Under the pieces are notes generated by a model that did not search any database, had not been told where the DNA came from, and saw only the letters and a list, made by a program, of their open reading frames with translations. A stretch of DNA of 64,000 bases from Pseudomonas sp. Choline-02u-1 (GTDB lineage Bacteria; Pseudomonadota; Gammaproteobacteria; Pseudomonadales; Pseudomonadaceae), in NCBI RefSeq assembly GCF_002836515.1, contig NZ_PJBC01000001.1, positions 62,001 through 126,000 of the forward strand. Direction: 5' to 3'. The position numbers were made by a program, and so were the translations under genes. Within the stretch, counting starts at the first letter, position 1, and the number at the start of each line of letters is the position of its first letter. Of this stretch, positions 17,343-26,590 are shown one piece after another.

Positions 17343-19289
17343 CTACGTACGAAACCGGCTCACCAGCTGATTCAAGGTCTGCGACAAGGCCGTCAAATTC
17401 TGCGCATCCTGCCGAGTCGAATCCGCCAGGCTCGCCACCAACTGCGCATCACCATGAATCTGGCTGATGTGCCGATTGATGTCCTCTGCCACTTGATGCT
17501 GTTCCTCCGCCGCCGTGGCGATTTGCGTGTTCATGTCGCGGATCACGTCGACCGATTCACGGATCAATTCAAAACTCGCCCGCGCCTCGTTGATCGACAC
17601 CACGGTTTGCTGCGAGACCTCGAGGCTGGCGTGCATTTGCTTGCCCATCTGATGGGTGCGCCGCGCCAGATTACCCAGCAGTGCGTCAATCTCACCGGTT
17701 GAATCCGACGTGCGTTTGGCCAGCGCGCGAACTTCATCCGCGACCACGGCAAAGCCCCTGCCCTGTTCACCGGCGCGCGCGGCTTCGATGGCGGCGTTGA
17801 GCGCGAGCAGATTGGTTTGCTCGGCAATCGAGCGGATCGTGCCGAGAATCGACTGAATGTCGTTACTGTCCTGCTCCAATTGCTGCATCGACTCGGCGCT
17901 GTGGCCGATCTCCTGACTCAAGCGCCCGACGTTGCTCACCGCCGCGTCGATCTGTTGCTGCCCGGTGTGTGCCTGGCGCTGACCGTTGTCTGCCGAGTCG
18001 GCGGCCTGACTGCACGAGCGCGCAACCTCATTGGAGGTGGCGACCATTTCGTGGAACGCGGTCGACACCATGTCCACCGCCTCACGCTGACGCGAAGCGA
18101 CGTCGGCCATTTCCGCCGAGACTTCGGTGGCGCTGCCGGAGCTGCTGTGAATCTGCCCCGCTGCCTGGCCGATGCGCTGAATCAACGTGCGAATTGCTTC
18201 GAGAAACTGGTTGAACCAGCCGGCCAGTTGCGCGGTTTCGTCCTGCCCGCGCACCTCCAGTCGCGCAGTGAGATCGCCCTCGCCTTGTGCGATGCCTTCG
18301 AGACCACTCGCCACGCCGCGAATCGGCTTGACCATCAGCCCGGCGAACCAAGCACCAGCCATCGCAAACAACAGTGCGCAAACCACAGCGATCGCGCCGA
18401 TCAGCCAGGTCAAACGCGTCGCCCCAGCCATCACTTCACTGGCTTTTACCAAGCCCACAAAGCGCCAGCCCAATGCCTGCGACGGCCAGACCAGCGCCAT
18501 GTAATCCTCGCCGGCCAACTGCACCTCAACCAGCCCTTTGCCCGCCTCGGCCAGTTGCTGATAACCATCGCCGAGATCGCTGAGTTTCTTGAAGTTGTGC
18601 GCCGGATCGCTAGGGTCCACCAGCACGGTGTTATTGGCTTCCATCAGCATCAGATAACCGCTCTCGCCGAGGCGGATCTGCTTGACCAGATCGGTCAATT
18701 GCTTGAGCGACACATCGATGTTGACCACACCGGCATTGCTCCCCAACTGGTTGTTGAAGCTGCGCACGGTGCTCACCAGCACCACGTCATCCGCCACCCA
18801 GTAATAGGCCTCGGTGCGCAGGGTTTGGCCAGGATTGGCCATCGCGGTTTTGTACCAGGGGCGGGTGCGCGGATCGTAGTTGGCCAACTTCGCATCGCCC
18901 GGCCAGAACAGATAACCGCCCTGCTCGGTGCCGACAGACAGATAGGTATAGGCCGGGTGCGCCTTGGCCAGGCCGTCGAACAGCTTGAACAGCTGTTGAT
19001 CCTGCGGCCCCATCGGCACTTGCGCGGCCTCGCTGCTCAGGTAGCGTTTGAGGCTGGCGTCGATGCTTTGCAATTGCGGATGCTCGGCCAGATAAGCAAC
19101 GTTTTGGCTGATGCCTTCGAAAAACAGCTGCATCGCGTTTTCCACCTGACGCACTTCGCGCCCGGTGCTGTCGGTAAAGGTGTCGCGCGCGCCCTCGCGG
19201 ACATTGAGGATGATCAGCGCTGCCACCAGTAACACCGGCAGGCTGGCGATTACCGCAAACGCCAAAGTCAGTTTTTGTTTTATGTTCAT
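17343..19289 (-). CDS. Methyl-accepting chemotaxis protein with dCache sensor
   Basis: A 648-residue chemoreceptor. A helix at about 8-29 is followed by a periplasmic double-Cache domain to about 275, with [18 protein letters not shown] and [15 protein letters not shown] in the membrane-distal pocket. A second helix, a HAMP domain ([20 protein letters not shown]) and a long signalling coil with the tip [20 protein letters not shown] follow. It lacks a C-terminal CheR-tether pentapeptide. The distal pocket resembles amino acid or purine dCache sensors but the full amino acid motif is not met. It is divergent from the monooxygenase gene across operator box C, so it probably senses the compound taken up and oxidised by this cluster. 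Confidence 0.88.
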   Translation of the reverse strand: MNIKQKLTLAFAVIASLPVLLVAALIILNVREGARDTFTDSTGREVRQVENAMQLFFEGISQNVAYLAEHPQLQSIDASLKRYLSSEAAQVPMGPQDQQLFKLFDGLAKAHPAYTYLSVGTEQGGYLFWPGDAKLANYDPRTRPWYKTAMANPGQTLRTEAYYWVADDVVLVSTVRSFNNQLGSNAGVVNIDVSLKQLTDLVKQIRLGESGYLMLMEANNTVLVDPSDPAHNFKKLSDLGDGYQQLAEAGKGLVEVQLAGEDYMALVWPSQALGWRFVGLVKASEVMAGATRLTWLIGAIAVVCALLFAMAGAWFAGLMVKPIRGVASGLEGIAQGEGDLTARLEVRGQDETAQLAGWFNQFLEAIRTLIQRIGQAAGQIHSSSGSATEVSAEMADVASRQREAVDMVSTAFHEMVATSNEVARSCSQAADSADNGQRQAHTGQQQIDAAVSNVGRLSQEIGHSAESMQQLEQDSNDIQSILGTIRSIAEQTNLLALNAAIEAARAGEQGRGFAVVADEVRALAKRTSDSTGEIDALLGNLARRTHQMGKQMHASLEVSQQTVVSINEARASFELIRESVDVIRDMNTQIATAAEEQHQVAEDINRHISQIHGDAQLVASLADSTRQDAQNLTALSQTLNQLVSRFRT

Positions 19290-19349
19290 TGCTTGCGCCT
19301 TCCTTGTTCGAAGTGTCGGTCAGAAATATTTTGCGGATATTCCGTATTA

Positions 19350-19359
19350 TGGTATACCA
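19350..19359. promoter_or_regulatory. Operator-like box C (TGGTATACCA)
   Basis: A perfect palindrome TGGTATACCA within GTATTATGGTATACCAATAT, midway between the divergent chemoreceptor and monooxygenase genes. It is the best-formed of the three boxes in this cluster. Confidence 0.7.
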
Positions 19360-19492
19360 ATATTCAATCAACCGAACAGCCGTCCTCGAAGGCGCGCTTG
19401 AATGGTGAGAAGACTCGCGAGCGCACAGCGCTCACGTCAGTTCGACAGGCCCGCACACGACCGGCCAATTACAAAAGACTCGAGGTAGCGTC

Positions 19493-20536
19493 ATGAAATT
19501 TTCCCTGTTCGTACACATGGAACGCTGGGACGAAAGCGTCAGCCACCGCCAACTGTTCGAAGACCTGACCGAACTGACCCTGATGGCCGAGGCTGGCGGT
19601 TTCAGCACCGTGTGGATCGGCGAACACCACGCCATGGAATACACCATTTCCCCCAGCCCGATGCCGCTGCTGGCCTACCTCGCAGCGAAAACCACGACCA
19701 TCCACCTCGGCGCCGGCACCATCATCGCGCCGTTCTGGCACCCGCTGCGTGTCGCCGGCGAATGCGCCCTGCTCGACGTGATCAGCAACGGCCGCATGGA
19801 AGTCGGTCTCGCGCGCGGCGCCTATCAGGTTGAATTCGACCGCATGGCCGGCGGCATGCCCGCCTCCAGCGGCGGCCAGGCCCTGCGCGAAATGGTCCCG
19901 GTAGTCCGCGCCCTGTGGCAAGGCGACTACGCCCACGACGGCGACATCTGGAAATTTCCCACCTCCACCAGCGTGCCGAAACCGATCCAGAAACCCAACC
20001 CGCCGATGTGGATCGCTGCCCGCGACCCGGATTCGCACAACTTCGCCGTGGCCAACGGCTGCAACGTGATGGTCACGCCATTGATGAAGGGCGACGAAGA
20101 AGTCCTCGACCTGAAGAACAAATTCCAGACCGCACTGGACAACAACCCAGACGTACCGCGCCCGCAATTGATGGTGCTGCGCCACACCCACGTTCACACC
20201 GCCGACGACCCGGACGGCTGGCAAGTCGGCGCCAAAGCTATCTCACGTTTCTACCGCACGTTCGATGCGTGGTTTGGCAACAAGCAAACGCCGGTCAATG
20301 GCTTCCTCGCGCCGAGCCCGGAAGAGAAATTTGCCGGGCGTCCGGAGTTTGAGCTGGAGAGCCTGCACAAGACCGCGATGATCGGCACGCCGGAAGAGAT
20401 CATTCCGCGGATCAAGTACTACCAGGAACTGGGCGTGGATGAGTTCAGTTTCTGGTGCGACAACAGCTTGCCGCATGAAGAGAAGAAGAAATCGCTGGAG
20501 TTGTTTATCAAGCATGTGGTGCCGGCGTTTCGCTAG
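19493..20536 (+). CDS. Luciferase-like flavin-dependent monooxygenase
   Basis: A 347-residue LLM-class enzyme (PF00296). The N terminus MKFSLFVHMERWDES leads into EAGGFSTVWIGEHHAMEYTISPSP and IHLGAGTIIAPFWHPLRVAGECALLDVIS, the flavin-binding TIM barrel; ISNGRMEVGLARGAY is the usual phosphate-contact segment. Such enzymes oxidise substrates with reduced FMN supplied by a separate reductase, here probably the RutF-like protein. CGAGGTAG precedes the ATG. The gene is divergent from the dCache receptor and is followed by a strong terminator. RutA (uracil ring opening) is a distant relative; similarity is not enough to name the substrate. Confidence 0.87.
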   Translation: MKFSLFVHMERWDESVSHRQLFEDLTELTLMAEAGGFSTVWIGEHHAMEYTISPSPMPLLAYLAAKTTTIHLGAGTIIAPFWHPLRVAGECALLDVISNGRMEVGLARGAYQVEFDRMAGGMPASSGGQALREMVPVVRALWQGDYAHDGDIWKFPTSTSVPKPIQKPNPPMWIAARDPDSHNFAVANGCNVMVTPLMKGDEEVLDLKNKFQTALDNNPDVPRPQLMVLRHTHVHTADDPDGWQVGAKAISRFYRTFDAWFGNKQTPVNGFLAPSPEEKFAGRPEFELESLHKTAMIGTPEEIIPRIKYYQELGVDEFSFWCDNSLPHEEKKKSLELFIKHVVPAFR

Positions 20537-20556
20537 AAACCTGCCAATCCTTGGAC

Positions 20557-20599
20557 ATTGAAAAAGGGCGACTCCGCTGGGAGTTCGCCCTTTTTCAAT
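20557..20599 (+). terminator. Rho-independent terminator after the monooxygenase
   Basis: ATTGAAAAAGGGCGACTC pairs with GAGTTCGCCCTTTTTCAAT (one bulge) and ends in a T-run. The A-run on the other side makes it usable in both directions. Confidence 0.88.
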
Positions 20600-20755
20600 T
20601 CTGTAATGTCGAGCTGAAATACTCACCGAGCAACCTAAGACACTTCTCTTGCGCCAAACCAGCACTTGCGTACAAGTGTCCTTCGCGTTTTGCGCGGATA
20701 GTAGCCGTTGCCATTCGGCATCCATTCAAGCCCATAGACATCACAAGGAGTTTGC

Positions 20756-21574
20756 ATGAGCACCTTCAAGACCCAAGACGGCACCGAGATCTATTACAAG
20801 GACTGGGGCAGCGGCGAGCCCGTGCTGTTCAGCCACGGCTGGCCGCTGGATGCCGACATGTGGGAATACCAGATGGAATACCTGAGCAGTCGCGGCTACC
20901 GCACCATCGCCTTCGACCGCCGTGGTTTCGGCCGCTCCGATCAACCATGGACCGGCTACGACTACGACACCTTTGCCGATGACATCGCAGGTTTGATCAA
21001 CCATCTGGACCTGCGCGACGTGACCCTGGTCGGTTTTTCCATGGGTGGCGGCGACGTCAGCCGCTACATCGCCCGCCACGGCAGCGAGCGTGTTGCCGGC
21101 CTGGTATTGCTCGGTGCGGTCACGCCGCTGTTCGGCAAGAAAGCCGACTTCGCCGACGGCGTCGACAAATCGGTATTCGACGGCATCAAGGCTGGCCTGC
21201 TGAAGGATCGTGCGCAGTTCATCGCCGACTTCAACACGCCGTTCTACGGCATCAATCAGGGCCAGAAAATCTCTGACGGCGTGCTCACGCAAACCCTGAA
21301 CATCGCGCTGATGGCATCGCTCAAGGGCACCGTCGATTGCGTGACCGCGTTCTCGGAAACCGACTTCCGCCCGGACATGGCCAAGATCGACGTGCCGACC
21401 CTGGTGATCCATGGCGACGGCGACCAGATCGTGCCCTTCGAAACCACCGGCAAGAAGGCGGCCGCGCAAATCAAAGGCGCCGAGTTGAAGGTTTACGCCG
21501 GCGCGCCGCACGGGTTTGCCGTCACCCATGCGCAGGCGCTGAATGAGGATCTGCTGGCGTTCCTCAAGCGCTGA
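20756..21574 (+). CDS. Alpha/beta hydrolase, PFE-type arylesterase / perhydrolase
   Basis: Hydrolyses small aryl and alkyl esters and, like the P. fluorescens PFE enzyme, may show perhydrolase activity. The 272 residues follow the PFE pattern almost throughout: FSHGWPLDADMWEYQMEYLS, FDRRGFGRSDQPWTG, the nucleophile elbow GFSMGGG (Ser95), the acid in LVIHGDGDQIVP (about Asp222) and His in APHGFAVTH. An AAGGAG box precedes the ATG. It stands alone between terminators. It is next to the NCS1/monooxygenase cluster, but the terminators and lack of an operator box argue against co-regulation. Confidence 0.92.
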   Translation: MSTFKTQDGTEIYYKDWGSGEPVLFSHGWPLDADMWEYQMEYLSSRGYRTIAFDRRGFGRSDQPWTGYDYDTFADDIAGLINHLDLRDVTLVGFSMGGGDVSRYIARHGSERVAGLVLLGAVTPLFGKKADFADGVDKSVFDGIKAGLLKDRAQFIADFNTPFYGINQGQKISDGVLTQTLNIALMASLKGTVDCVTAFSETDFRPDMAKIDVPTLVIHGDGDQIVPFETTGKKAAAQIKGAELKVYAGAPHGFAVTHAQALNEDLLAFLKR

Positions 21575-21612
21575 TTTCCACCCGGTGAAATCGAGCAGTA
21601 CACGCTGATGAC

Positions 21613-21643
21613 CAAGGCCCGCGCGATGCGGGCCTTGTGTTTT
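21613..21643 (+). terminator. Rho-independent terminator after the arylesterase
   Basis: CAAGGCCCGC, GCGAT, GCGGGCCTTG, then TGTTTTG: a ten-base stem with a short T-rich tail. Confidence 0.85.
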
Positions 21644-21692
21644 GCGCTATGGTATTTTTTCTGCGTCCGACATCTGGAGACAAGGAGATCCC

Positions 21693-22316
21693 ATGCTGCG
21701 AATACTCGGCAAAGCCTCATCGATCAATGTGCGCAAAGTGCTGTGGACCTGTGCCGAACTGAACATCCCGTTCGAGCGTGAAGACTGGGGTTCGGGTTTC
21801 AAGTCGCCAAACACGCCTGAGTTTCTCGCGCTCAACCCCTGCGCCATGGTGCCGGTCATTCAGGATGGCGATTTCACTTTGTGGGAATCCAACACGATCA
21901 TTCGTTATCTGGCGACGCGTTACGGCGGCGCGCATTTGTATCCCGCTGAGCCGATCGCCCGGGCGCGGGTTGATCAGTGGATCGATTGGCAGGCCTCGGA
22001 GCTGAATCGCTCGTGGTCGTATCCGCTGATGGCGCTGGTGCGCAAGTCGCCGGATTATCAGAATCGCGACGCATTGGCCGCCGGTTGCCGGGACTGGACG
22101 CGGAACATGGAAATCCTCGATCGCCAACTGGAGAAAACCGGCGCTTACGTCGGTGGCGAGCAGTTTTCCCTGGCGGATATCCCGATCGGGCTGTCGGTCA
22201 ATCGCTGGTTCGAAACGCCGCTCGATCATGCGGATTTTGCTGCGGTGCGGGCCTACTACGATCGTTTGAACCAGCGCGATGGTTGTCGTTTGTATGGGCG
22301 CAATGGCACGCCATAA
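21693..22316 (+). CDS. Glutathione S-transferase family protein
   Basis: A 207-residue cytoplasmic GST. The N-terminal thioredoxin-like domain ([20 protein letters not shown]) carries the usual cis-proline region [19 protein letters not shown] with the Glu-Ser glutathione contact. The helical domain follows from about 90, with [21 protein letters not shown] lies just before the ATG at 21693. The substrate is unknown. It converges on the ptrR-like gene with 12 bases between stops. Confidence 0.88.
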   Translation: MLRILGKASSINVRKVLWTCAELNIPFEREDWGSGFKSPNTPEFLALNPCAMVPVIQDGDFTLWESNTIIRYLATRYGGAHLYPAEPIARARVDQWIDWQASELNRSWSYPLMALVRKSPDYQNRDALAAGCRDWTRNMEILDRQLEKTGAYVGGEQFSLADIPIGLSVNRWFETPLDHADFAAVRAYYDRLNQRDGCRLYGRNGTP

Positions 22317-22328
22317 AGACACGCTTGA

Positions 22329-23213
22329 TCAGGCTTGCTCGCGCACCACGCCACGCTCCTCAAGCAAACGCACAAACATGCTCAGACTGCGCGACACCGT
22401 ACCCCGGCGCCACACCAGCCAGGTGGTCAGATAGCGGAAGTCCGCGGTCAGCGGCCAGACGCTGACCGTCGCGCTGCCGGGCATGCTCTGCAGCATTTTG
22501 CGCGGCATCAGTGCCAAGCCGGCACCGGCGCTGACGCAGGCGAGCATGCCGTGGTAGGACTCCATTTCGAAAATCTTGCCCGGTACGGCGGCGTCGCTGC
22601 CAAACCATTTTTCGAAATGATGACGGTAGGAACAGTTGGATCGGAAAGCGTAGATATTTTCACCGTTCACATCCGCCGCGCGCTCGACCGGTGAATGATT
22701 GAGCGGCGCGATGATGACCATTTCCTCTTCGAAGGCCGGCACGCCTTCCAGCGCCGGATGCAGCACCGGGCCGTCGACAAATGCCGCAGCCAGACGCCCG
22801 GACAGCACGCCGTCGATCATCGTCCCCGATGGCCCGGTGGAAAGATCGAGGTCGACCTTCGGATGCTGCTGGTTGTACGCCGCCAGCAGTTCGGGAATGC
22901 GGACAGCTGCGGTACTTTCCAACGAGCCCAACGGGAACGCGCCCTGGGGCTCCTCACCCGCCACAGTGGCTCGGGCTTCCTGCACCAGATCGAGAATGCG
23001 CCGCGTGTACTCGAGAAAGCTCCACCCGGCCGGCGACAGACGCAGACGACTTTTCTCACGGATAAACAGATCGACGCCGAGGTCCTGCTCCAGCTGTTTG
23101 ATCCGCGTTGTCAGGTTCGACGGCACGCGATGGATCTGCGTGGCGGCAGCGCTGATGCTGCCGTGTTCGGCCACAGCCTTGAAGATTTCCAGTTGCACCA
23201 GATCCACAGTCAT
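22329..23213 (-). CDS. ptrR: LysR-family regulator, PtrR-like
   Basis: A 294-residue LysR protein. The helix-turn-helix is at about 4-62 ([30 protein letters not shown]) and an effector-binding domain follows. It is divergent from a Sad-type aldehyde dehydrogenase gene, the arrangement of ptrR-sad in enterobacteria, where PtrR controls putrescine and succinate semialdehyde use. I place the start at the ATG at 23213 because it gives the normal short N-terminal arm [11 protein letters not shown]. Confidence 0.85.
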   Translation of the reverse strand: MTVDLVQLEIFKAVAEHGSISAAATQIHRVPSNLTTRIKQLEQDLGVDLFIREKSRLRLSPAGWSFLEYTRRILDLVQEARATVAGEEPQGAFPLGSLESTAAVRIPELLAAYNQQHPKVDLDLSTGPSGTMIDGVLSGRLAAAFVDGPVLHPALEGVPAFEEEMVIIAPLNHSPVERAADVNGENIYAFRSNCSYRHHFEKWFGSDAAVPGKIFEMESYHGMLACVSAGAGLALMPRKMLQSMPGSATVSVWPLTADFRYLTTWLVWRRGTVSRSLSMFVRLLEERGVVREQA

Positions 23214-23310
23214 TCTCCAATCGTGAAGGAAACGATCTTTATTATTCAGTTTCAAGAAAACAAACGCCACCCTACTCTAGGCCCATCCGACGAACCTGCA
23301 GGACAAAGTC

Positions 23311-24702
23311 ATGAGCCAGATTGCCAGCCAGACCCACGCCATCTCGATCAACCCCGCCACCGGCGAGCAGATCGGTCACTACGCGTTCGAATCCGCCGCT
23401 GCCCTTGATGCAGCACTGACCCGGGCCGCCTATGGCTTCGGCAAGTGGAAGCGCAAGCCGCTGCAGGACCGTTCGCGCCTACTGACCGCCCTCGCCGGCG
23501 CGCTGCGTGAAACCGCCGAAGCCATGGCGACGATGATCACTCGGGAAATGGGCAAGCCGATCGCTCAGGCTCGTGGCGAAATCGAGAAGTGCGCCAAGCT
23601 CTGCGAGTGGTACGCCGAACACGGCCCGGCCATGCTCGACGCCGAGGCCACTCAGGTCGAAGGCGGCAAGGCGCGCATTGAGTACCGCCCGCTGGGACCG
23701 ATTCTGGCAGTGATGCCGTGGAACTTCCCGATCTGGCAGGTGCTGCGCGGCGCGGTGCCGACGCTGATCGCCGGCAACACCTACGTGCTCAAGCACGCGC
23801 CGAACGTGATGGGCAGCGCTTACCTGTTGCGCGATGCGTTTGTTCGCGCCGGTTTTCCCGAGGGCGTGTTTGAAGTGATCAACGTCACCCAGGAAGGCGT
23901 TTCCAGCGCCATTGCCGATTCGCGCATCGCCGCTGTGACGCTGACCGGCAGCGTCCGCGCCGGTATGGCCATCGGCGCTCAGGCCGGTGCGGCGTTGAAG
24001 AAGTGCGTGCTGGAACTCGGCGGCTCCGATCCGTTCATCGTGCTCAACGATGCTGATCTGGATGAGGCGGTGCACGCGGCGGTGGTCGGTCGCTATCAGA
24101 ATTCCGGCCAGGTTTGCGCGGCTGCCAAACGTCTGATCATCGAACAAGGCGTGGTCGAGGAATTTACCCGCAAGTTCGTTGAAGCGACACGCCAGTTGAA
24201 GATGGGCGATCCGCTCAACGCTGATACTTACATCGGGCCGATGGCGCGGTTCGATCTGCGTGATGAATTGGATCAGCAAGTGCGTGACACCCTTGAAGAA
24301 GGCGCGACGCTGCTGCTCGGCGGCAGCAAGGTTGAGGGTTCGGGCAACTACTATGAGCCGACGGTACTGGCCGATGTCACCGACCGCATGACTTCGTTCA
24401 AACAAGAACTGTTCGGCCCGGTCGCCTCGATCATCACCGCCCGCGATTGCGCACACGCCGTAGCCTTGGCGAACGACAGCGATTTCGGCCTGACTGCCAC
24501 GATCTACACCGCCAACGTGGCGCTGGCCGAGCAACTGACCAGCGAACTGGAAACCGGCGGTGTATTCATCAACGGCTACTCCGCCAGCGACCCGCGTGTG
24601 ACCTTTGGCGGCGTGAAGAAGAGCGGCTTCGGTCGTGAGCTGTCGCACTTCGGCGTACGGGAATTCTGCAACGCGCAGACCGTGTGGCTGGATCGTAAAT
24701 AA
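23311..24702 (+). CDS. sad: Succinate semialdehyde dehydrogenase, Sad type
   Basis: Oxidises succinate semialdehyde to succinate with NAD(P)+ at the end of GABA and putrescine breakdown. The 463 residues carry the aldehyde dehydrogenase landmarks: GPILAVMPWNFPIWQV (oxyanion Asn), the Rossmann segment VTLTGSVRAG, the general-base Glu in LELGGSDPFIVL and the catalytic Cys in QNSGQVCAAAKR, ending FGGVKKSGFGRELS. The short length and N-terminal ISINPATGEQIGHY are typical of Sad rather than GabD. It is divergent from ptrR with about 100 bases between starts. A REP array follows. Confidence 0.9.
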   Translation: MSQIASQTHAISINPATGEQIGHYAFESAAALDAALTRAAYGFGKWKRKPLQDRSRLLTALAGALRETAEAMATMITREMGKPIAQARGEIEKCAKLCEWYAEHGPAMLDAEATQVEGGKARIEYRPLGPILAVMPWNFPIWQVLRGAVPTLIAGNTYVLKHAPNVMGSAYLLRDAFVRAGFPEGVFEVINVTQEGVSSAIADSRIAAVTLTGSVRAGMAIGAQAGAALKKCVLELGGSDPFIVLNDADLDEAVHAAVVGRYQNSGQVCAAAKRLIIEQGVVEEFTRKFVEATRQLKMGDPLNADTYIGPMARFDLRDELDQQVRDTLEEGATLLLGGSKVEGSGNYYEPTVLADVTDRMTSFKQELFGPVASIITARDCAHAVALANDSDFGLTATIYTANVALAEQLTSELETGGVFINGYSASDPRVTFGGVKKSGFGRELSHFGVREFCNAQTVWLDRK

Positions 24703-24704
24703 TC

Positions 24705-25220
24705 CAGACACGCTGAAGGCCTGCTCGCGAGAGCGTCCCGTCAGTCACCGCTGCATCGCCTGACATACCCTCTTCGCGAGCAAGCCCGCTCCCACCCGGG
24801 AACCGCAGCGTCTATTGGGGCGCAACATATTTCCATTGTGGGAGCGGGCTTGCTCGCGAAAGCATTCGGTCAGTCACCGCTGCATCGCCTGACATACCCG
24901 CTTCGCGAGCAAGCCCGCTCCCACCCGGGAACCGCAGCGTCTATTGGGGCGCAACACATTTCCATTGTGGGAGCGGGCTTGCTCGCGAAAGCATTCGGTC
25001 AGTCACCGCTGCATCGCCTGACATACCCTCTTCGCGAGCAAGCCCGCTCCCATCCGGGATCCGCAGCGCTTATTGGGGCGCAACACATTTCCATTGTGGG
25101 AGCGGGCTTGCTCGCGAAAGCATTCGGTCAGTCACCGCTGCATCGCCTGACATACCCTCTTCGCGAGCAAGCCCGCTCCCACCCGGGAACCGCAGCGTCT
25201 ATTGGGGCGCAACATATTTC
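24705..25220. repeat. Tandem array of four 129-bp REP-pair units
   Basis: The CATTGTG boundary recurs at 24834, 24963, 25092 and 25221, an exact 129-base period. Each unit has a REP core GGGAGCGGGCTTGCTCGCGA, a spacer with GTCAGTCACCGCTGCATCGC, the inverted REP core, and a tail ending GGGGCGCAACA. The first unit (from about 24705) is degenerate at its left end; the others differ from each other at only a few positions. The array fills the gap between sad and the first pqiA gene. It also creates an accidental open frame with 43-residue repeats. Confidence 0.93.
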
Positions 25221-25310
25221 CATTGTGCGAGCAACTCGTCAGCATCGAGGTTGCCCATCGGCTCCAGCCTTCTATAGTGAACAGGTCCGCCTTGCCCTTG
25301 AGCGCTGTCC

Positions 25311-25907
25311 ATGGTCACCACCGAACACCTGATCATCTGCGAGCACTGTGACTGCGTGTACGAAAAGGTCGTGCTCGCCAAGCATCAGAAAACCCTGTGC
25401 GTGCGTTGCGGTGGTGTACTGCAGCGCTTCAACGGGCTGACCATCGAGCAGCGTCTGGCGCTGACGTTCACGGCGGCGATGCTGTGGCTGTTCGCCAATT
25501 TCTACCCGGTGATGAGCATCAGCCTCAAAGGCATGAAAAACAGTGCGACGCTGTGGGATTCGGTGCTCGCGCTGAGCCAGGGACCGATTACTTTCATCGC
25601 CATGGTCGCGGCGATTGCAATCATCATTGCCCCGGCCTTTCAGCTGGTGTTGCTGATCTGGGTGCTGAGTTTTGCCCTCGGCCTGCGCAGGGCACCGGGG
25701 TTCAATCTGTGCATGCGCTGGCTGGAAACCCTGCGGCCGTGGAGCATGCTTGAAGTGTGTCTGCTGGGGGCGATGGTTGCGGTGTTCAAACTGGCCGGCC
25801 TGCTCGATGTGCTGCCCGGGATCGGCCTGTTCGCCCTGGCGGTGCTGAGCCTGATGATGATCCGCATTGCCGGCCGCGACATCCGCGAACTCTGGGACAT
25901 TTTATGA
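25311..25907 (+). CDS. pqiA: PqiA-family membrane protein (first of two)
   Basis: A 198-residue inner-membrane protein corresponding to one half of E. coli PqiA. It has a zinc-ribbon-like N terminus (ICEHCDCVYEK and LCVRCGG, two CxxC pairs), then four hydrophobic segments including LWLFANFYPVMSISLKG and LETLRPWSMLEVCLLGAMVA. In E. coli PqiA works with the MCE protein PqiB in lipid transport across the periplasm. It overlaps the next gene by ATGA. The ATG at 25311 has only a weak ribosome site. Confidence 0.88.
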   Translation: MVTTEHLIICEHCDCVYEKVVLAKHQKTLCVRCGGVLQRFNGLTIEQRLALTFTAAMLWLFANFYPVMSISLKGMKNSATLWDSVLALSQGPITFIAMVAAIAIIIAPAFQLVLLIWVLSFALGLRRAPGFNLCMRWLETLRPWSMLEVCLLGAMVAVFKLAGLLDVLPGIGLFALAVLSLMMIRIAGRDIRELWDIL

Positions 25908-26590
25908 AGCGTCCACCGACTGCCAGCGAACTCAACCTGTGCCTGTGTCACAGCTGTGGCCTGGCCTGTGACATGACCGACGAGCCACACGAATGCCCGC
26001 GCTGCGACGCGCCGCTGCATCGGCGCAAGACCAATTCGCTGACGCGCACCTGGGCGTACATGCTCGCCGCGCTGGCCTTTTATGTTCCAGCCAATCTGCT
26101 CCCGGTGATGAACACGGTGATGCTCGGCAACGGCGCCGACAGCACGATCATGAGCGGCGTGCTGGAGTTCTGGGAGGCCGGGGCGTGGGACATTGCCTTG
26201 ATCATTTTCATCGCCAGCATCGCGGTACCGGGAGTCAAATTCGTCGCCCTGACCTTGCTGCTGGTCACGGTGCAGCGAAACAGCGATTGGGCGCGCAAGG
26301 AGCGTTCGAAGCTGTACCGCTTCGTCGAGCTGATCGGCTATTGGTCGATGCTCGACGTGCTGGTGGTCGCACTGGTCGCAGCGCTGGTGAAATTCCAGGC
26401 GCTGGGCGATATCGAGCCACGACCGGGAATCCTGTTCTTTGGCCTGGTCGTGGTGTTCACCATGCTCGCTGCGATGAGTTTCGACCCGCGTCTGATCTGG
26501 GACAAGGACACCAGCGACACGATCAGCGACGCAGCGTCTCCAACAACACCTGCAACGGATGACGCAGCGCCTGAGCCGACTGGCGCTTGA
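25904..26590 (+). CDS. pqiA: PqiA-family membrane protein (second of two)
   Basis: A 228-residue protein matching the other PqiA half. CLCHSCGLACDM and CPRCDAP form the second metal-binding motif. Four hydrophobic segments follow, with YVPANLLPVMNTVMLGNGAD and YWSMLDVLVVALVAALVKF. The last ~25 residues are a low-complexity Ser/Thr/Pro/Ala tail encoded inside a 68-base overlap with the convergent ydiJ gene. The usual third gene, pqiB, does not follow, so the MCE partner must lie elsewhere or be absent. Confidence 0.88.
   Translation: MKRPPTASELNLCLCHSCGLACDMTDEPHECPRCDAPLHRRKTNSLTRTWAYMLAALAFYVPANLLPVMNTVMLGNGADSTIMSGVLEFWEAGAWDIALIIFIASIAVPGVKFVALTLLLVTVQRNSDWARKERSKLYRFVELIGYWSMLDVLVVALVAALVKFQALGDIEPRPGILFFGLVVVFTMLAAMSFDPRLIWDKDTSDTISDAASPTTPATDDAAPEPTGA

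Noticed and set aside
20756-21574. Arylesterase as a RutD-like member of the 15-20.5 kb system
   Set aside because: It matches PFE-type esterases closely, is isolated by a strong terminator and has no operator box.
24838-25332. A 164-codon open frame made of 43-residue repeats (KAFGQSPLHRLTYPLREQAR) in the 24.8-25.3 kb array
   Set aside because: It is the tandem REP array translated; the period of 129 is divisible by three, so one frame stays open by chance. No start site or domain supports a protein.
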